DNA of 64,000 bases from Jaltomata sinuosa (lineage: Eukaryota; Streptophyta; Magnoliopsida; Solanales; Solanaceae), in the NCBI GenBank assembly GCA_003996215.1, contig QJPP01001929.1:124001-188000 (forward strand). Direction: 5' to 3'. The notes under the pieces are model-generated. The model saw only the letters and a program-made list of their open reading frames with translations, made no database searches and was not told the DNA's origin. The position numbers and the translations under genes were made by a program. Positions 22,586 to 33,507 of this stretch are shown one piece after another (position 1 is the stretch's first letter; each line of letters begins with the position of its first letter).

Positions 22586-22690
22586 AGGCTAGCCTACTCA
22601 ATCACAACATAAACAACAAATAAAAGTAAAAGAAGCAAGCACTCTCAAAGTGACTTCAAATCAATAATCAAAAATAGCAATCAAATCAAG

Positions 22691-22708
22691 TCCCCGACAA
22701 CAACACCA
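22691..22708 (-). other. Primer-binding site of Athila element 1
   Basis: The minus strand reads TGGTGTTGTTGTCGGGGA beginning four bases inside the 5' LTR end. It corresponds to the TGGCGCCGTTGCCGGGGA site of Athila/Tat elements; all four differences (CGCCG to TGTTG, C to T) are C-to-T changes. Confidence 0.85.
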
Positions 22709-22712
22709 TTTT

Positions 22713-24717
22713 TGATAAACGCTCAAATCGTACTCCCCAAATATGGAGGCACGACGATCGTCAAGCAAAATACATTTATAAATACCCAACAGGTGTTGGG
22801 GTCGTACCCACAAAGACTTGATGCTAGCTATATGGAGATTGTATCAAAATGACTTTGCAAAGAGAGTAAATGCTTAAACACGAAAGTAAAAGGTTGGGGC
22901 AATTGGGATTCTATCACTACAATCGCACTTTGTAAACAAAGCAAGTAAGTGAAGCAGGTGTATCAAATTGAGTATAAGACTAGGGATGTGTATCCAATGG
23001 GGCTTTAATGTGGGATAGGTTGTTTGCCTTTTCACACTTATTCTTGCTTATTGACATAGGTAGCATTGGTCATGGGCGTAGTTATTTATCTCTCAATCAA
23101 CCACATATCTAATAGTCCCGGTTAAAGCACTATTGGTAAAAGCAATAAACAACCAAGATCAAGCTTGGGGAGGTCACACTATCTCTAGCTTAGACCCTTA
23201 AATGGGTGATTCCGTCAATAAGAGTTATTTCTAGCCTCAAATCTGAATGGAGTCCCAAGTTCCCACTAGTAATCTCACATCCGAAACCATGAAATTCTCT
23301 TTCAAGCAACAACATAGTCAAGTAATGACAATTAATATTTGCAACCATCAATTCTAGGATTAAAACTTGGTGAAACTATTAGACCCATATCAAATAAGCA
23401 ATTATAAGCAAGAATTAGCAACACCCACACCCATTTGTCAAGCATCCATTATCAACACACCCCTAGACAAGTGAAATCAGCCACGCATAGAAAATGAGAG
23501 AAATATACCAAATGGGTAAGTCAAAATCCTCTTCATTCAAGCTGAATTTCAAGTTCTAAGCTCAATTTGAGTACACAAATGGTTAACCAAGAGAATGGAT
23601 TCAAAAACTCTTCTTTTTGGAGAGAAAAACCTGTTCTCAAAGTAAAAAGCTCTTCACAATATTTAGGACTGAAAAATTCTCTTTACAATTGTGCGTAAAT
23701 AGCCGCCACAAGAGCAGGAGTGGAGAAAATGCGGCACTGGGGCCAGCATCAAAGGAATAGGTTTGAAGGTTTATATATACTGTCTTTCAGCTGACCTTTC
23801 CATACCATGCTTCACAATCAAGCTAGAAAAAGACTAAGCAAGTTCTCTCCTAATGAAATGGCAGATAGTTTAGTATAACATTCATTCCTGACCGCCGCTG
23901 CCTGCTTAAGACTAAAAGCTAGTAGTGATCGATTCAGAGTCCCAAATCGAAGCCCAAGCGCATACTCTGACTAGATGGCACTACTGGCAAAGACTGTCTG
24001 GAAAAAATACCGCAGGCGCAAAGCATAGTAGGCCTGCGTCGGGGGAGCATACCATAGGGAGGAAAGGGAGCCTGGACGGTGGAAGAGCCAAGGGAGGCCG
24101 GGTCATTTGACGGAAATAGAAGGCTTTTCCCTAGAACTTGGACTCAATCCACATCCCTTTCTTGAGAATCAGGAATTCTTCCCCGCCTGGAATACGAATC
24201 AAGTTCGGAATTCTCAATTTATAGTTTTCCAAAACGTCACTAAAATTCAGGACAAAATTGCCCTTCGGGTGGTGTGTGATGCGATATGCAGTTCATACGT
24301 CATGATGTGCGTGTCGCACACCGTCTTCAGTTGAACTAGTGACTTCAGCTAATTTGAGAGGTCTCGGCAAAGTGAGTGCGGTTTGCACCATAGCTTGTGC
24401 GCATCGCACGATGACTGCACCCCATGATAAATTCTTCAGGCAATCCTAAGCTTCATGCGGTGGGAGGTGCAGAATGCCTTACGACTTGTGCGTGTCGCAC
24501 AAGCGCCGCATCTCAGGGCAAATTCTTGTCTTCTTTCGATCACTTCACACTTCAATCCTTTTGAGCTCTTTTTGGGTCCATTTCCTTGTTTTCTATCTTT
24601 GATCACAAGTACCTGCATAGAAATCAATAAAGGCCATAAGAACCTCTAAATCTATTCAAAACATAGTAATAATTCATGGATATAGGATCAATAAGTTGGT
24701 AGATTACCAACTTATCA
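22713..24717 (-). repeat. 5' LTR of Athila element 1 (with insertion)
   Basis: 2005 bp. It matches 13309-14799 along its length except for about 510 extra bases at 23706-24216. Ends are TGATAAACGC and AACTTATCA on the plus strand. The two LTRs differ by scattered substitutions, so the insertion of the element is not recent. Confidence 0.9.
23706..24216. other. Foreign segment in the LTR, organelle-like (possible mitochondrial DNA)
   Basis: The 3' LTR runs continuously from aattactcctaaattagcc to ttttatagtttccc, but here about 510 bases intervene, between aaatagcc and tttatagttttcc. The insert has a balanced base composition with many GG/CC runs (gaaagggagcctggacgg, cccgcctggaatacgaatc), unlike anything else in the window. 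It looks like plant mitochondrial or plastid intergenic DNA. There is no TSD and no terminal repeat, which fits capture during break repair. I recognise no gene in it. Confidence 0.5.
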
Positions 24718-24765
24718 AAAGTCTTGCAACATTTTATGTGTTACTTATACCTACAACTGCGTTTG

Positions 24766-26790
24766 TATCACAACCTAACCTACCGCGAGTGGCACAAATA
24801 CTAACCCCCGGTGGGAGAACTAAATACCCAAGTCAACACTTAACGAAACTAAGCAGCTAAAACTAATTTATCATTAATCAAAACCAAGAATCATAGCTAA
24901 AAGTAAATAATAAGAATCCCTGTGGAAATAACCCCTAAAATCTGAAAGTCGTGTACCAAAAGTTCTAACATAGTCTAGAATACGGGGATGCAACCCCAAA
25001 AATAAAGTAGTCTGAGTCCAAACAATGGACTAGAAAGTATAGACAAATCCACGGCATCTCAGAAGAAGTAGCTCACCCTTAGATTCAGAAAATGCTCATG
25101 TCACAGCTGAGGTCGTGCAGCCGCCGCCGGAATATGGCTTGTACTCAACAATAGAAAAGCAAGTGCAGTGTCAGTACACAAAAACAACAATGTACTGGTA
25201 GGATCATTGGCCAGCTCCAATATACAAAATATGAACATTTAACTAAAACTCAGTAAAGCAGGACAAGACATGTATAAACAATTCAGCAATATAACCCAGA
25301 CTCTCAGTCATAGACCTGACGTATCAACCACATGATATATGTCCAAAACCATAATGACAATAATAAATGTGACTCCACATGCCATTCAAGTGACCCACAC
25401 CACCGAAGGATCCCTAAGACAACATCTATAGTGTTTAACATGCAATCTCGGTCTACACAGGAACCAATTCAGTATTTAAACACAACCACATGACCACTCA
25501 TGGGCCAATATGCCACAATTACTTCACAAGAAACAAACCCAGTCCACTCATGGAAACATCAAACAGAACCATAATCAAACATGTACTAGGCGTGGTACCC
25601 AATCTAACCATGATAGAATCTATACCAGGCATGGTACCCGAGCGAACTGATAGATTTCCCATACCAGGCGTGGTACCTAAGCCAACCAATGAATTGTACA
25701 AGGCATGGTACCCAAGCCAACTGAATATCACAAATATCACAACAATCAATCACAATAAACACGCACCACACGTGTAAAACCAACAAGTATTAATGACATA
25801 TTTATTTCACAAGATTTACAACCAGATATCAATAACATTCATTATTTTATTCTCTAAAACACGAAATATACATGCAACACTAATGTAATAGTTAACATGC
25901 ACACATAACGTAAATGGGAAAAAAAAATCAACCTTCACCTACCTAGAATTACGCCCGAATGCTCTACTGAACTTGAGATTTCCTTTTTTTTGTGAAGCTT
26001 TGACTTGTTATTGGTCTAAAACAAACACATAAACACAAAATCAACCCATGTGGCCTAAATATTCTCGGATTAAGTCTTAGTCCCAAACCCAGGCCAAATT
26101 TATGATCATTACACCCAACCTAGGGCCTTTCCACCAATAATTTAGGGAAACAATTTGCTTACCTTTACGTAGATGTTTGGTAGAAAATCAGTAGAATTTG
26201 CCTTTTTTCCCCTCTACCCTTCCCCAAATGTTCTTGAACAATTCTGAATATTTTTAGAGATGTTTCTGCATATAAAATGACGTATCCCATTATAGCATCC
26301 CAATCCCTCTATAGCGGCACCATCGTAGTAGGAGCCACCAGCTATAGCGGGGTTGACTGCCTTGACTTCCGCTATAGCAGGAATTTCTCCGCTATAGCGG
26401 TCATCGCTCTAGCATTGTGTCACCCGCTATAGAATCTAAAATGGGACAGAACCTTGGGATTCCTCTCAGTTTTGCCCATTTTACAACACACCTTTAAACC
26501 TTGACATTCCAGACTAACTTTTTCACGTCAAGTTTGATATCGAGAGTTCATCTCACCCAAATTTATTTTTAAAAAGTTCTACGGACTCCTCAAGGTCTTA
26601 GATAATAGAAAAACTATCTCAACCTTAGACATTTTACCCAATCATTTCTTGAATTTCCCTAGACCTTACCTTGCTCAGAATTCATCCTAGACTAGCCTAG
26701 CCCAAAATTTCCTACTCCCAAACCTTGAAGTTTTCTAACCTATTTCCTCACACGAATAACTCATGAATAACAATGGGAAAGGTCATTGCA
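24766..26790 (-). repeat. 3' LTR of Tekay element 2
   Basis: 2025 bp, plus-strand ends TATCACAACC and GGTCATTGCA. The first bases should be TGTCAC by comparison with its partner, so the TG end has mutated to TA. It has the CTATAG array (26288-26435), TATA-like tataaaa (26271-26277), donor AAAG/GTAAGC (GT at 26162-26161) and four ggtacccgagcc-type units (25585-25735). It lacks about 195 bases present in the 5' LTR (32672-32866). Confidence 0.88.
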
Positions 26791-26813
26791 ACAGATACCA
26801 ATTTACCCATTGT

Positions 26814-28120
26814 TCATCCCTGAATGATCAAACGTGAAAAAAATGAGCTAGAAAGAGAAAAAAGGGTCGTACCTGAATCCTCAAACAAGTGAGGGTACTT
26901 GTCCCACATGTCCTTATCAATTTCCCAAGTGGCTTCCTCAACTGGATGATTCTTCCATTGGACCTTCACCGATCTGATTTCCTTCGTCCTTATTTTCCAG
27001 ATATCTTGATCAAGAGTAGAAATCGGCTCCTCCTCGTACTGAAAGTCCTTGTCTAACAAGAACAAATACCATTTGATAATGTACTCTCCATCCCCATGGT
27101 ATCATTTCAACATAGATACATGGAAACTGGATGGACTCCGGACAAACTGGGTGGCAATGCTAACCTATAAGCTACCAGCCTAACACTTTTGAGGACCTCA
27201 AATAGACTGATATACCGAGGGCTAAGTTACCCCTCTTGCAAAATTTTACTACCCCTTTCATTGGTGACACCTTCAACAGAACCTGTTCACCCATCTTAAA
27301 AGACATGTCCCTTACCTTGTGATCCGCATACTCTTTTTGCCTGCTTTGGTCTGCCAATAACTTGGTTTGAATACCTCTCACTTTCTCCTGAGCTTCTTTC
27401 ACCAAGTCAATGCCCAAAGGTTTAATATTGCCTGCCTCGAACCACCCTATGGGTGATCTACACCCTCTCCCATAAAGTGACTCGAATGGTGCCATGTAAA
27501 TACTAGAGTGATAACTATTATTGTTTGAAAACTCACACAACGGTAAGAACTGATCCCAATGGCCCCCAAAATCAATCACACATGCTCTCAGCATGTCCTT
27601 TAGTACCTGAATCATCCTCTCTGACTGACCATCCATTTTAGGATGAAAACCTGTGCTAAAAGTGAGTTGGGTGCACACATCTTTATGTAACTTGCCCCAG
27701 AACTTAGAAGTAAACTGCGTACCTCTATCTGAAATGATGAAAAGTGGTACCTCATGCAATCTCACTATATCCTTGATGTTAATTTGGCCAACAACTGGAA
27801 ATTGTAATCCACCCTAACCGGAATGAAATGAGCTGACTTGGTCAGCCTGTCCATGATGACCAAAATGGAATCATACTTCCCCAAGGTCTTAGGAAGACCC
27901 ACCATGAAGTCCACGGCTATCCTTTCTCACTTCCACTCGGGAATAGGTATCCTTTGAAGTAATCCTGTAGGGGCCTTTGATGCTCATAGTTCACCTGCTG
28001 ACAATTTTGACACTTTATTCAGCTATGTCTCTCTCTATCCCAAGCCACCAATAAAGTTGCCTCAAATCATGATATGTTTTGGTTACGCCTAAATGAATCA
28101 AATACGGTGAATCATGAGCC
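26814..28120 (-). pseudogene. Integrase and chromodomain of Tekay element 2
   Basis: Integrase core motifs are FIISDRGTQFTSKFW (second catalytic Asp) and DGQSERMIQVLKDMLRAC (catalytic Glu, intact), then YGRGCRSPIGWFE and QVLLKVSPMKG. The chromodomain at 27065-26814 reads EEEPI, VKVQWKNHPVEEATWEID and YPHLFEDSGT and keeps its Trp. Frameshifts or stops lie between the core and the GPY/F-chromodomain part (about 27070-27200) and upstream of 27765, where the first Asp (about 27860) and the HHCC finger are in broken frames. Confidence 0.85.
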
Positions 28121-28124
28121 TCAA

Positions 28125-29850
28125 CTAACACATTTTGAACCAAGTCATGAACCTATGAAACACATATCCGCCCTCTAAAACATAGCATCTCATACATATC
28201 AAGTATGGCATCGAGGTCTCCCCAGGCACCACCTTGTTTTGGAGCTTGTTCAACTCTATAGCTTGAAACTGTTTGGCTTTGATTTTCTTCGGAAATATGG
28301 ACTTAACCTTAATACTGGACAATACTCCACCCTTTTTTGAAATGCCTAAATGCATGAACTTGGATTCTAGAGTCCAAATCTCTCTTGCCAAGGGTTGCTT
28401 AGATGCCCCCAAATAAGCCAAACTGCCAATGCTAACCACTTTCTGGCTCAATGCGTTTTCCACCACATTAGCCTTACCCAGATGATACTGGATGGTCACA
28501 TAATAATCTTTTAACAACTCCATCCACCTTCTCTGTCTCAGATTCAAATCCTTTTGTGTAAACACATGCTATAGGCTGTGATGGTCTGTGAACACTTCAC
28601 ACTTGACACCACAAAGATAGTGTCTCCAGATGTTAAGTGCAAATACCACCGCTGCTAACTCAAAATCATGGGTTGGGTAATTCTTATTGTGAGGCTTCAA
28701 TTACATCAAAGCATACTCTATAACATTCCTTTCCTGCATTAACACAATACCCAAAACCGAATTTGAAGCATCACAAAATACAATGAAGTCCTTACCTTCC
28801 ACCGGTAATGATAGGATAGGAGCTGTAGTCAGGAGTATCTTGAGCTTTTGGAAGCTCTCCTTACACTTGTCAGACCAGACAAATGGTAACTCCTTCTATA
28901 TCAATCTTGTCAAGTGGGTAGCAATGGAAGCAAGGTTCTTGACAAACCTGTGGTAATACCCAGCAAGACCCACAAAACTTCTAACTTCAGTCACAGAGAT
29001 AGGCCAAACCCAACTCTTAACTGCCTTAATATCTTGGGGATCCACCATCACCCTTTTTTGTGAAACCACATGCCCTAAGAAAGCAACTGAAGAAAGTCAA
29101 AATTTGCACTTCGAAAACTTAGCATACAATTTTTGGCTCCTCAAAATCCCCTGAATAATGCGAAGATGCTCTGCATGGTCCTCCTTACTCTTGGAGTAAA
29201 TCAGAATAACATCTATAAACATAATTACAAAGGAGTCCAAAAATGACTTGAAGACACCATTCATCAAGCTCATAAAGGCTGTCAGCGCATTGGTCAATCC
29301 AAACTACATTACTAGGAACTTGTAATGCCTATACCGAGTCCAAAATGCCATTTTAGGTATATCCTCAGGCCTAATCTTCAACTGGTGATACCCTGACCTC
29401 AAGTCAATCTTTGAAAACACCAAAGCATCCTGCAAATAGTCAAAAAGGTCATCTATACGGGGTAAAGGTTACTTATTTCAGATGGTAACCTTGTTCAATT
29501 GCCTGTAGTCTATACACATCCTTATACTACCATCCTTCTTTTTCACAAACAAGACTGGAGCACCCTAAGGTGGAGCACAGGGATAAATAAATCCCTTATA
29601 TAGAAGTTCCTGAAGCTGAGTCTTAAGTTCCATCAACTCTTTTGGAGCCATACAATAAGGAGGAATAGATATTGGGCAAGTTCCCGACTCCAAATCTATA
29701 CAGAAGTCAATGTCCCTGTCCGGAGGCATGCCAGACAAATCCACTAAAAATACCTCTTAAAATTCAGAAACTACTGGGAGTAACTCTATATAAGGGGACT
29801 CCGCACTAACATCCTGAAGATGAGCCAAAAAGGCTGAACAACCTTTTCCC
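28125..29850 (-). pseudogene. Reverse transcriptase and RNase H of Tekay element 2
   Basis: The RT thumb/palm region shows NALTAFMSLMNGVFKSF and MFIDVILIYSKSKEDHAEHL (29297-29097). The catalytic box, normally FIDDILIYSK, is FIDVILIYSK, so one metal-binding Asp is lost. The RNase H end reads DLNLRQRRWMELLKDYYVTI and GKANVVENALSQK (28565-28430), where ADALSRK is usual. The N-terminal RT part (about 29380-29720) is present in frames interrupted by several stops. Confidence 0.85.
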
Positions 29851-29859
29851 ACTAGCTTC

Positions 29860-30300
29860 TTAGCCCGAAACAAAGGATATGATCTTCGCCATCTTAGGCC
29901 TGTACACACCTTCCCACTTTAGTCTATCCCTACCCGGAATCACTAGAGTTACTATCTTAGAACTATATTTCAACATAACATAATAAGGAGACAACCAATT
30001 CATACCCAAGATCACATCAAAATCCAGCATATCTAGAATTACCAAGTCTACCTAAGTCAGGAAACCCACAAACACCACAGAGCAAGTACGATACACATGG
30101 GTCATTACTACAGACTCCCCAACTGAGGTAAAAACATGAATAGGAGAATCAAGTACATCATAAATCAAGTCGAAACCCAAGGCAAATTTAATAGATACAT
30201 ATGAATATGTGGAACCCGGATAAAATAAAATAGAAGCCATCCAATCACAAATGAGAGTAGTACCTATTATCATAACATCCAATGCCTCGACCTCTGACAT
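29860..30300 (-). pseudogene. Protease of Tekay element 2, catalytic Asp lost
   Basis: Frame 30300-30052 has VMIIGTTLICDWMASILFYP followed by GSTYSYVSIKFAL. The usual LFDPGST active site is LFYPGST here, replacing the catalytic Asp by Tyr. The downstream frame 30045-29860 reads MLDFDVILGMNWLSPYYVML, the conserved flap/C-terminal part (DFDVILGMDWLS), separated by a stop near 30050. Confidence 0.85.
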
Positions 30301-30469
30301 ACCTGGGAAGGGATAAAAATAAGCCCTATTATCAATCCGGGAAACCTCCCTAGCTGGCTACGCCACCCTCTTCCTATATTACCATTTCCTCTATTTCCAT
30401 GGCCTCCTTGAAAATTACCTTGCCCACCCTGTGGATAACCCCTGCCATTGCCACCTTCACCTGTTGGAA

Positions 30470-31031
30470 CTACAACCTTAGTCTGTTGCTGCACCTGGTT
30501 ACCTGTCTGTCTGAGAGGGCATTCTCTTTTAAAATAACCCAGATCACCATAATGAAAACACCCTCGATTAAGAGAGGGCTTGCTGGCAGAAGAATAAGAA
30601 TCCTCCTGGCCTCTAGGAGATGAAAACTACTGAATAGCCTCTGAACGACCACCTGTAGAAGTTGGTAGGGTAGACTGAATAGGGCAAGACAAATGGACCT
30701 GTTGACTGGGACCCCTGGAGTAAGAACCACTGAAGTTACCCTCATTATGGGATTTCTTAGCTAACATCTTAACTTGCCCAACCTGCCTGACCCCATCTAG
30801 TGCTGCCTCCTCTGGTTCCGTGCCATCCTTGTGTACTACCTCAACTTCCTCCTCAATATGATCTTGGGGCAGGGGAGGGGTCACTTCCCTATGCTCAGCA
30901 TCCACCTGAGCTCTACCCTTGGCAGGTGTTGCTCTCCCTCTGCCCCAGCCCCTGCCTCTCATTTTCCCTTGAACCGTTGATTCCACAGCTGGAGCTGCTA
31001 CCCATGCTCCATTTTGCCTGGTATTAACCAT
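30470..31031 (-). pseudogene. gag of Tekay element 2, core domain deleted
   Basis: It starts at ATG 31031-31029 (MVNTRQNGAWVAAP), directly after a 3' splice-site-like sequence. The Arg/Gly-rich N-terminus and acidic linker are present, but the sequence jumps at about 30740 to the region before the zinc knuckle. The helical retrotransposon-gag core seen in element 3 (about 52110-52400) is missing. The knuckle reads CFHYGDLGYFKREC: the second Cys and the His are both replaced by Tyr. Internal regions of elements 2 and 3 differ by about 306 bases, consistent with this deletion. Confidence 0.8.
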
Positions 31032-31060
31032 CTGCGAATAAAAGAATAAAGGAAGTCAGG
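31032..31060 (-). promoter_or_regulatory. Predicted 3' splice site at the gag ATG (element 2)
   Basis: The minus strand reads TTTATTCTTTTATTCGCAG, then the gag ATG. A pyrimidine-rich tract plus GCAG ends exactly at the start codon. Element 3 has the equivalent CTATTTTGTCCACAG before its ATG, so the site is conserved while neighbouring bases differ. Confidence 0.55.
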
Positions 31061-31244
31061 TACCAATTTGGATCGCCAGATACCAATTTGGATCATCAAA
31101 TACCAATTGGAATCATAGAACAATGGAAGAATGAAGAGATGATTTCCTAAAGTCCTGTAGCCTCTCGCAAAAAAGTACAAATGTCTTCATACCATTCCAC
31201 AACTCTACTAGACCCATGTTGGTATGATGAGATCAACGAACATA

Positions 31245-31258
31245 GGGCTCTGATACTA
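31245..31258 (-). other. Primer-binding site of Tekay element 2
   Basis: The minus strand TAGTATCAGAGCCC lies four bases from the 5' LTR end. It is one base away from the initiator-Met TGGTATCAGAGCC site. Confidence 0.85.
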
Positions 31259-31262
31259 TCTT

Positions 31263-33502
31263 TGTCATGACCTAACCCGCCATGAGTGGCACCTACACTA
31301 ACCCCCAATGGGAGAACCAAATGCCCAAGTCAACACTTAACAAAACTAAGCAGCTAAAACCAATTTATCATTAATCAAAACCAAGAATCATAGCTAAAAG
31401 TAAATAATAAGAATCTCTGCGGAAATAACCCCTAGAATTTAAAAGTCGTGTACCAAAACTTCTAACATAGTCTAGAATACAGGGATGCAATCCCAAAAGT
31501 AAAGTAGTCTGAGTCTGAACAATGGACTAGAAAGGATAGACGAATCCATGACAACCCAAAAGAAGTAGCTCACCCTTAGATTTAGAAAATGCTTGTGTCA
31601 TACATGAGGTCACGTAACAACTACCAAAATATTCCCTGTACTCAACAAAAGAAGAGCAAGTGCAGTATCAGTACACAAAAACAACAATGTACTGGTAGGA
31701 TCATCGGCCAGCTCCAATATACAAAATATGAACACTTAACTAGAACTCAGTAATGATGGACAAGACACGTATAAACAAATCAACTATATAACCCAGACTC
31801 TCAGTCATCGACCTGACTTATCAACTATATGAGATATGTCCAAAACCACAATGACAACAATAAATGTGACTCCACACGCCATTCAAGTTACTCGGACCAC
31901 CCAAGGATCTCTAAGACAACATCTACAATATTTAAAATGCAATCCCAGTCTATACAAGAACTAACCCAGCATTTAAACACAACTACCCGGCCACTCATGG
32001 GCAAATATGCCACAATTATTTCACAAGAAATAATCCTGATCCACTCATGGAACAATCAAACATAACCATAATCAAACATGTACCACGCGTGGTACCCGAG
32101 CCAACCATGATAAAATTTATACCAGGCATGGTACCCAAGCCAACTGATAGATATCCCATACAAGCATGGTACCCAAGCCAACCAATAAATTATACCAGAC
32201 ATGGTACCCGAGTCAACCAATAAATTATACCAGGCATGGTACCCAAGCCAACCGAATATTATAGACATCACAACAATAAATCACAATAAACACACACCAC
32301 ACTTGTAAAACCAATAAGTATTAAGGACAAGTTTATTTCACAAGATTGACAATCAGATATCATTAACATTCATTATTTTATTCCCTAAAATATGAAATGT
32401 ACAGGAAACACTAATGCAATAGTTAACATGCATACATAACTTAAATGGAAACTAAATCAACCATCACCTACCTCAAATTACCCTCGAATGCTCTACTAAA
32501 CCTGAGCTTTTCCTTTTTTTTGTGAAAATTTAGCTTGTTCATGGTTTAAAACAAACATATAAACACATAATCAACCCATGTAGCCTAAATATTCATGGAT
32601 TTAGTCCTAATCCCAAAACCCAGGCCAAATTTATGATCATTCCACCCAACCTAGGGCCTTTCCACCAATAATTCACCTAAAACTACCAATTTTATGGTCA
32701 CATTAGCAAATTACAATATTAAAATATGAATTAAATAGTTTATTCACAAAACCCAAGGTTTTCTATACTCTTCTTTGTTATACTAAATTTTCCACCTTAC
32801 GTGAAGCCAAACCCTCCTCAGTGCCCATAACTAACGATTCTAAGATATAGGAATTGAAGTACTAACTTAGGGAAACAATTTTCTTACCTTTAGGATGATA
32901 TTTGGTAGAAAATTAGTAGGATTCGCCTCTTTTTGCCTCTGCCCTTCCCCAAAATGTTCTTGAATAATTATGAATATTTTTGAGGAATTTTCTGCATTTA
33001 CAGTGACTTATCCTACTATAGTAGCCCAATCTCACTATAGTGGGAGCCACCCACTATAGCGGGGTTGACTGCCTTAACTTCTGCTATAGTAGGAATTTCT
33101 ACGTTATAGCAATCATTGATGTAGAAGCGTGTCACTGGCTATAGCTGCTGACATAGGATAGAACCTCAGGAATCCTCTCAATTTTTTCCATTTTATAACA
33201 CACCTTCAAACCTTGATATTTCAGACCAACCCTTTCATGGCAAGTTCGATATCAAGAGTTCTACTCACTCGAATTTGTTTTTGAAAAGTCGTACAGACTC
33301 CTTAACGTCTTAGCTAATCGAGAAACTAGCTCAATCTTATACATTTTACTCAATCCTTTGCCAGATCGCTGTATACCTTACCTTGCTCAAAATTCATCCG
33401 AAACTAGCCTAGCCCAAAATATCTAACTCCCAAACTCGAAAGTTTTCTAACCTATTTCTTTGCACAAATAACTCATCCATAATAGCGGGAAGGGTCATTA
33501 CA
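31263..33502 (-). repeat. 5' LTR of Tekay element 2
   Basis: 2240 bp, plus-strand ends TGTCATGACC and GGTCATTACA. It has a decayed CTATAG array (33018-33150), donor CCTAAAG/GTAAGA (GT at 32887-32886), five ggtacccgagcc-type units (32080-32265) and the conserved block gtactggtaggatcat (about 31690). Confidence 0.88.
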
Positions 33503-33507
33503 GTTTG

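Larger units (their letters stand above)
13309..24717 (-). mobile_element. Athila element 1: LTR retrotransposon with gag-PR-ORF3 and no RT/RH/INT
   Basis: LTRs lie at 13309-14799 (3') and 22713-24717 (5'), with ends TGATAA...TTATCA. The primer site beside the right LTR and the polypurine tract beside the left LTR both put the coding sense on the minus strand. The flanks aaagg (13304-13308) and aaagt (24718-24722) form a 5 bp duplication with one mismatch. Gene order is gag, protease, spacer, ORF3; RT, RNase H and integrase are absent. It could move only with enzymes from a relative. It sits inside host X. Confidence 0.85.
24766..33502 (-). mobile_element. Tekay element 2: complete-structure Ty3-gypsy chromovirus, inactive
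   Basis: LTRs are 24766-26790 (3') and 31263-33502 (5'). A perfect 5 bp target duplication gtttg flanks it (24761-24765 and 33503-33507). Primer site 31245-31258, gag from 31031, then PR, RT, RNase H, integrase and chromodomain, in the usual chromovirus order on the minus strand. Lesions include a lost gag core, a protease Asp-to-Tyr change, an RT Asp-to-Val change, stops and frameshifts. It is inserted in host X, about 45 bases from the right edge of Athila element 1. Confidence 0.9.
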
